DNA of 50,657 nucleotides, taken from Ignavibacteria bacterium UBA7675. Lineage in GTDB: Bacteria; Bacteroidota; Ignavibacteria; Kapaibacteriales; UB7675. Positions within the stretch are counted from its first letter, which is position 1; each line of letters starts with the position of its first letter. Shown here one piece after another: positions 50,624 through 50,657 of this stretch. A program made the translations under genes and the position numbers. Location of the stretch: NCBI GenBank assembly GCA_002483085.1, contig DLHF01000039.1, positions 193 to 50,849 of the forward strand. Direction: 5' to 3'. Under the pieces are notes generated by a model, which was not told the DNA's origin, did no database searches, and saw nothing but the letters and a program-made list of their open reading frames with translations.

Positions 50624-50657
50624 TATTCCATATTATTAGGACTTACGCAGGAATAGG

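Noticed and set aside
1..50657. CRISPR array, tRNA, rRNA or prophage
   Set aside because: No regularly spaced direct repeats, no cloverleaf-like segments with T-loop sequence, and no phage structural or integrase genes were seen on either strand.

Overview
The window is a gene-dense, roughly 50% GC stretch of a chromosome from a Gram-negative bacterium of the FCB group (Bacteroidota/Chlorobiota/Ignavibacteria/Kapabacteria side). The basis is two secreted proteins with type IX secretion (T9SS) C-terminal sorting domains, a PorE-like OmpA lipoprotein, SPD-2/choice-of-anchor-D repeats, weak or missing Shine-Dalgarno sites on many genes, and several promoters of the TTTG-N19/20-TAnnTTTG type. No photosynthesis, plasmid or phage genes are seen. 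The exact phylum is inference.

Layout. 1-9.6 kb: a truncated ORF at the left edge (possibly a transposase start), a small secreted protein, two T9SS cargo proteins (a seven-repeat propeller-like protein and a 1402-residue IgGFN-binding/SPD-2 protein) and an OmpA protein with two OmpA modules. 9.8-13.8 kb: a minus-strand group with a DUF2520 Rossmann protein, a YwqK/MORN-like secreted protein, a HAD hydrolase and a DnaQ-UvrC fusion nuclease. 13.8-14.9 kb: about 1 kb without a credible gene. 14.9-18.7 kb: a phosphorelay operon (GAF histidine kinase, single-domain receiver, receiver-PAS-kinase-receiver hybrid). The hybrid kinase has Asn where the phospho-accepting His should be. 18.7-21 kb: a small membrane protein and a TPR/coiled-coil/HTH regulator. 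21.4-29.6 kb: cysS, an MlaE permease, trmB, aat, a PorE-like lipoprotein and a class A PBP. 30-35.6 kb: a thioredoxin-type arsenate reductase, then an envelope redox group: a cytochrome c/copper type II monooxygenase lipoprotein, a divergent PhoX-like lipoprotein and a di-heme cytochrome c peroxidase. 35.7-43 kb: a DUF4412 protein, cutA, radC, an FmdB-type zinc ribbon, a thioredoxin-like lipoprotein, two acyl-CoA dehydrogenases, an outer-membrane protein and small membrane proteins. 43.7-50.6 kb: purA, a STAS protein, secF and secD (minus strand), then smpB and tyrS (plus strand).

The genes are mostly housekeeping (translation, tRNA modification, purine synthesis, Sec export, peptidoglycan synthesis) plus a large envelope and secretion component. 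SecDF, the PorE-like lipoprotein and the T9SS-tagged cargo fit one export route: Sec to the periplasm, then T9SS to the surface.

The main unusual points are: (i) a dispersed family of 75-95 bp intergenic repeats with six copies, two of them forming an inverted pair; (ii) the phospho-acceptor-less hybrid kinase; (iii) the heme/copper monooxygenase fusion; (iv) a perfect-period 4 x 39 bp tandem repeat inside secD; (v) an intrinsic terminator only a few bases before the purA start codon; (vi) promoters that fit the Bacteroidetes-type consensus. I did not find a clearly new defence or mobile system. There is no CRISPR array, tRNA or rRNA.
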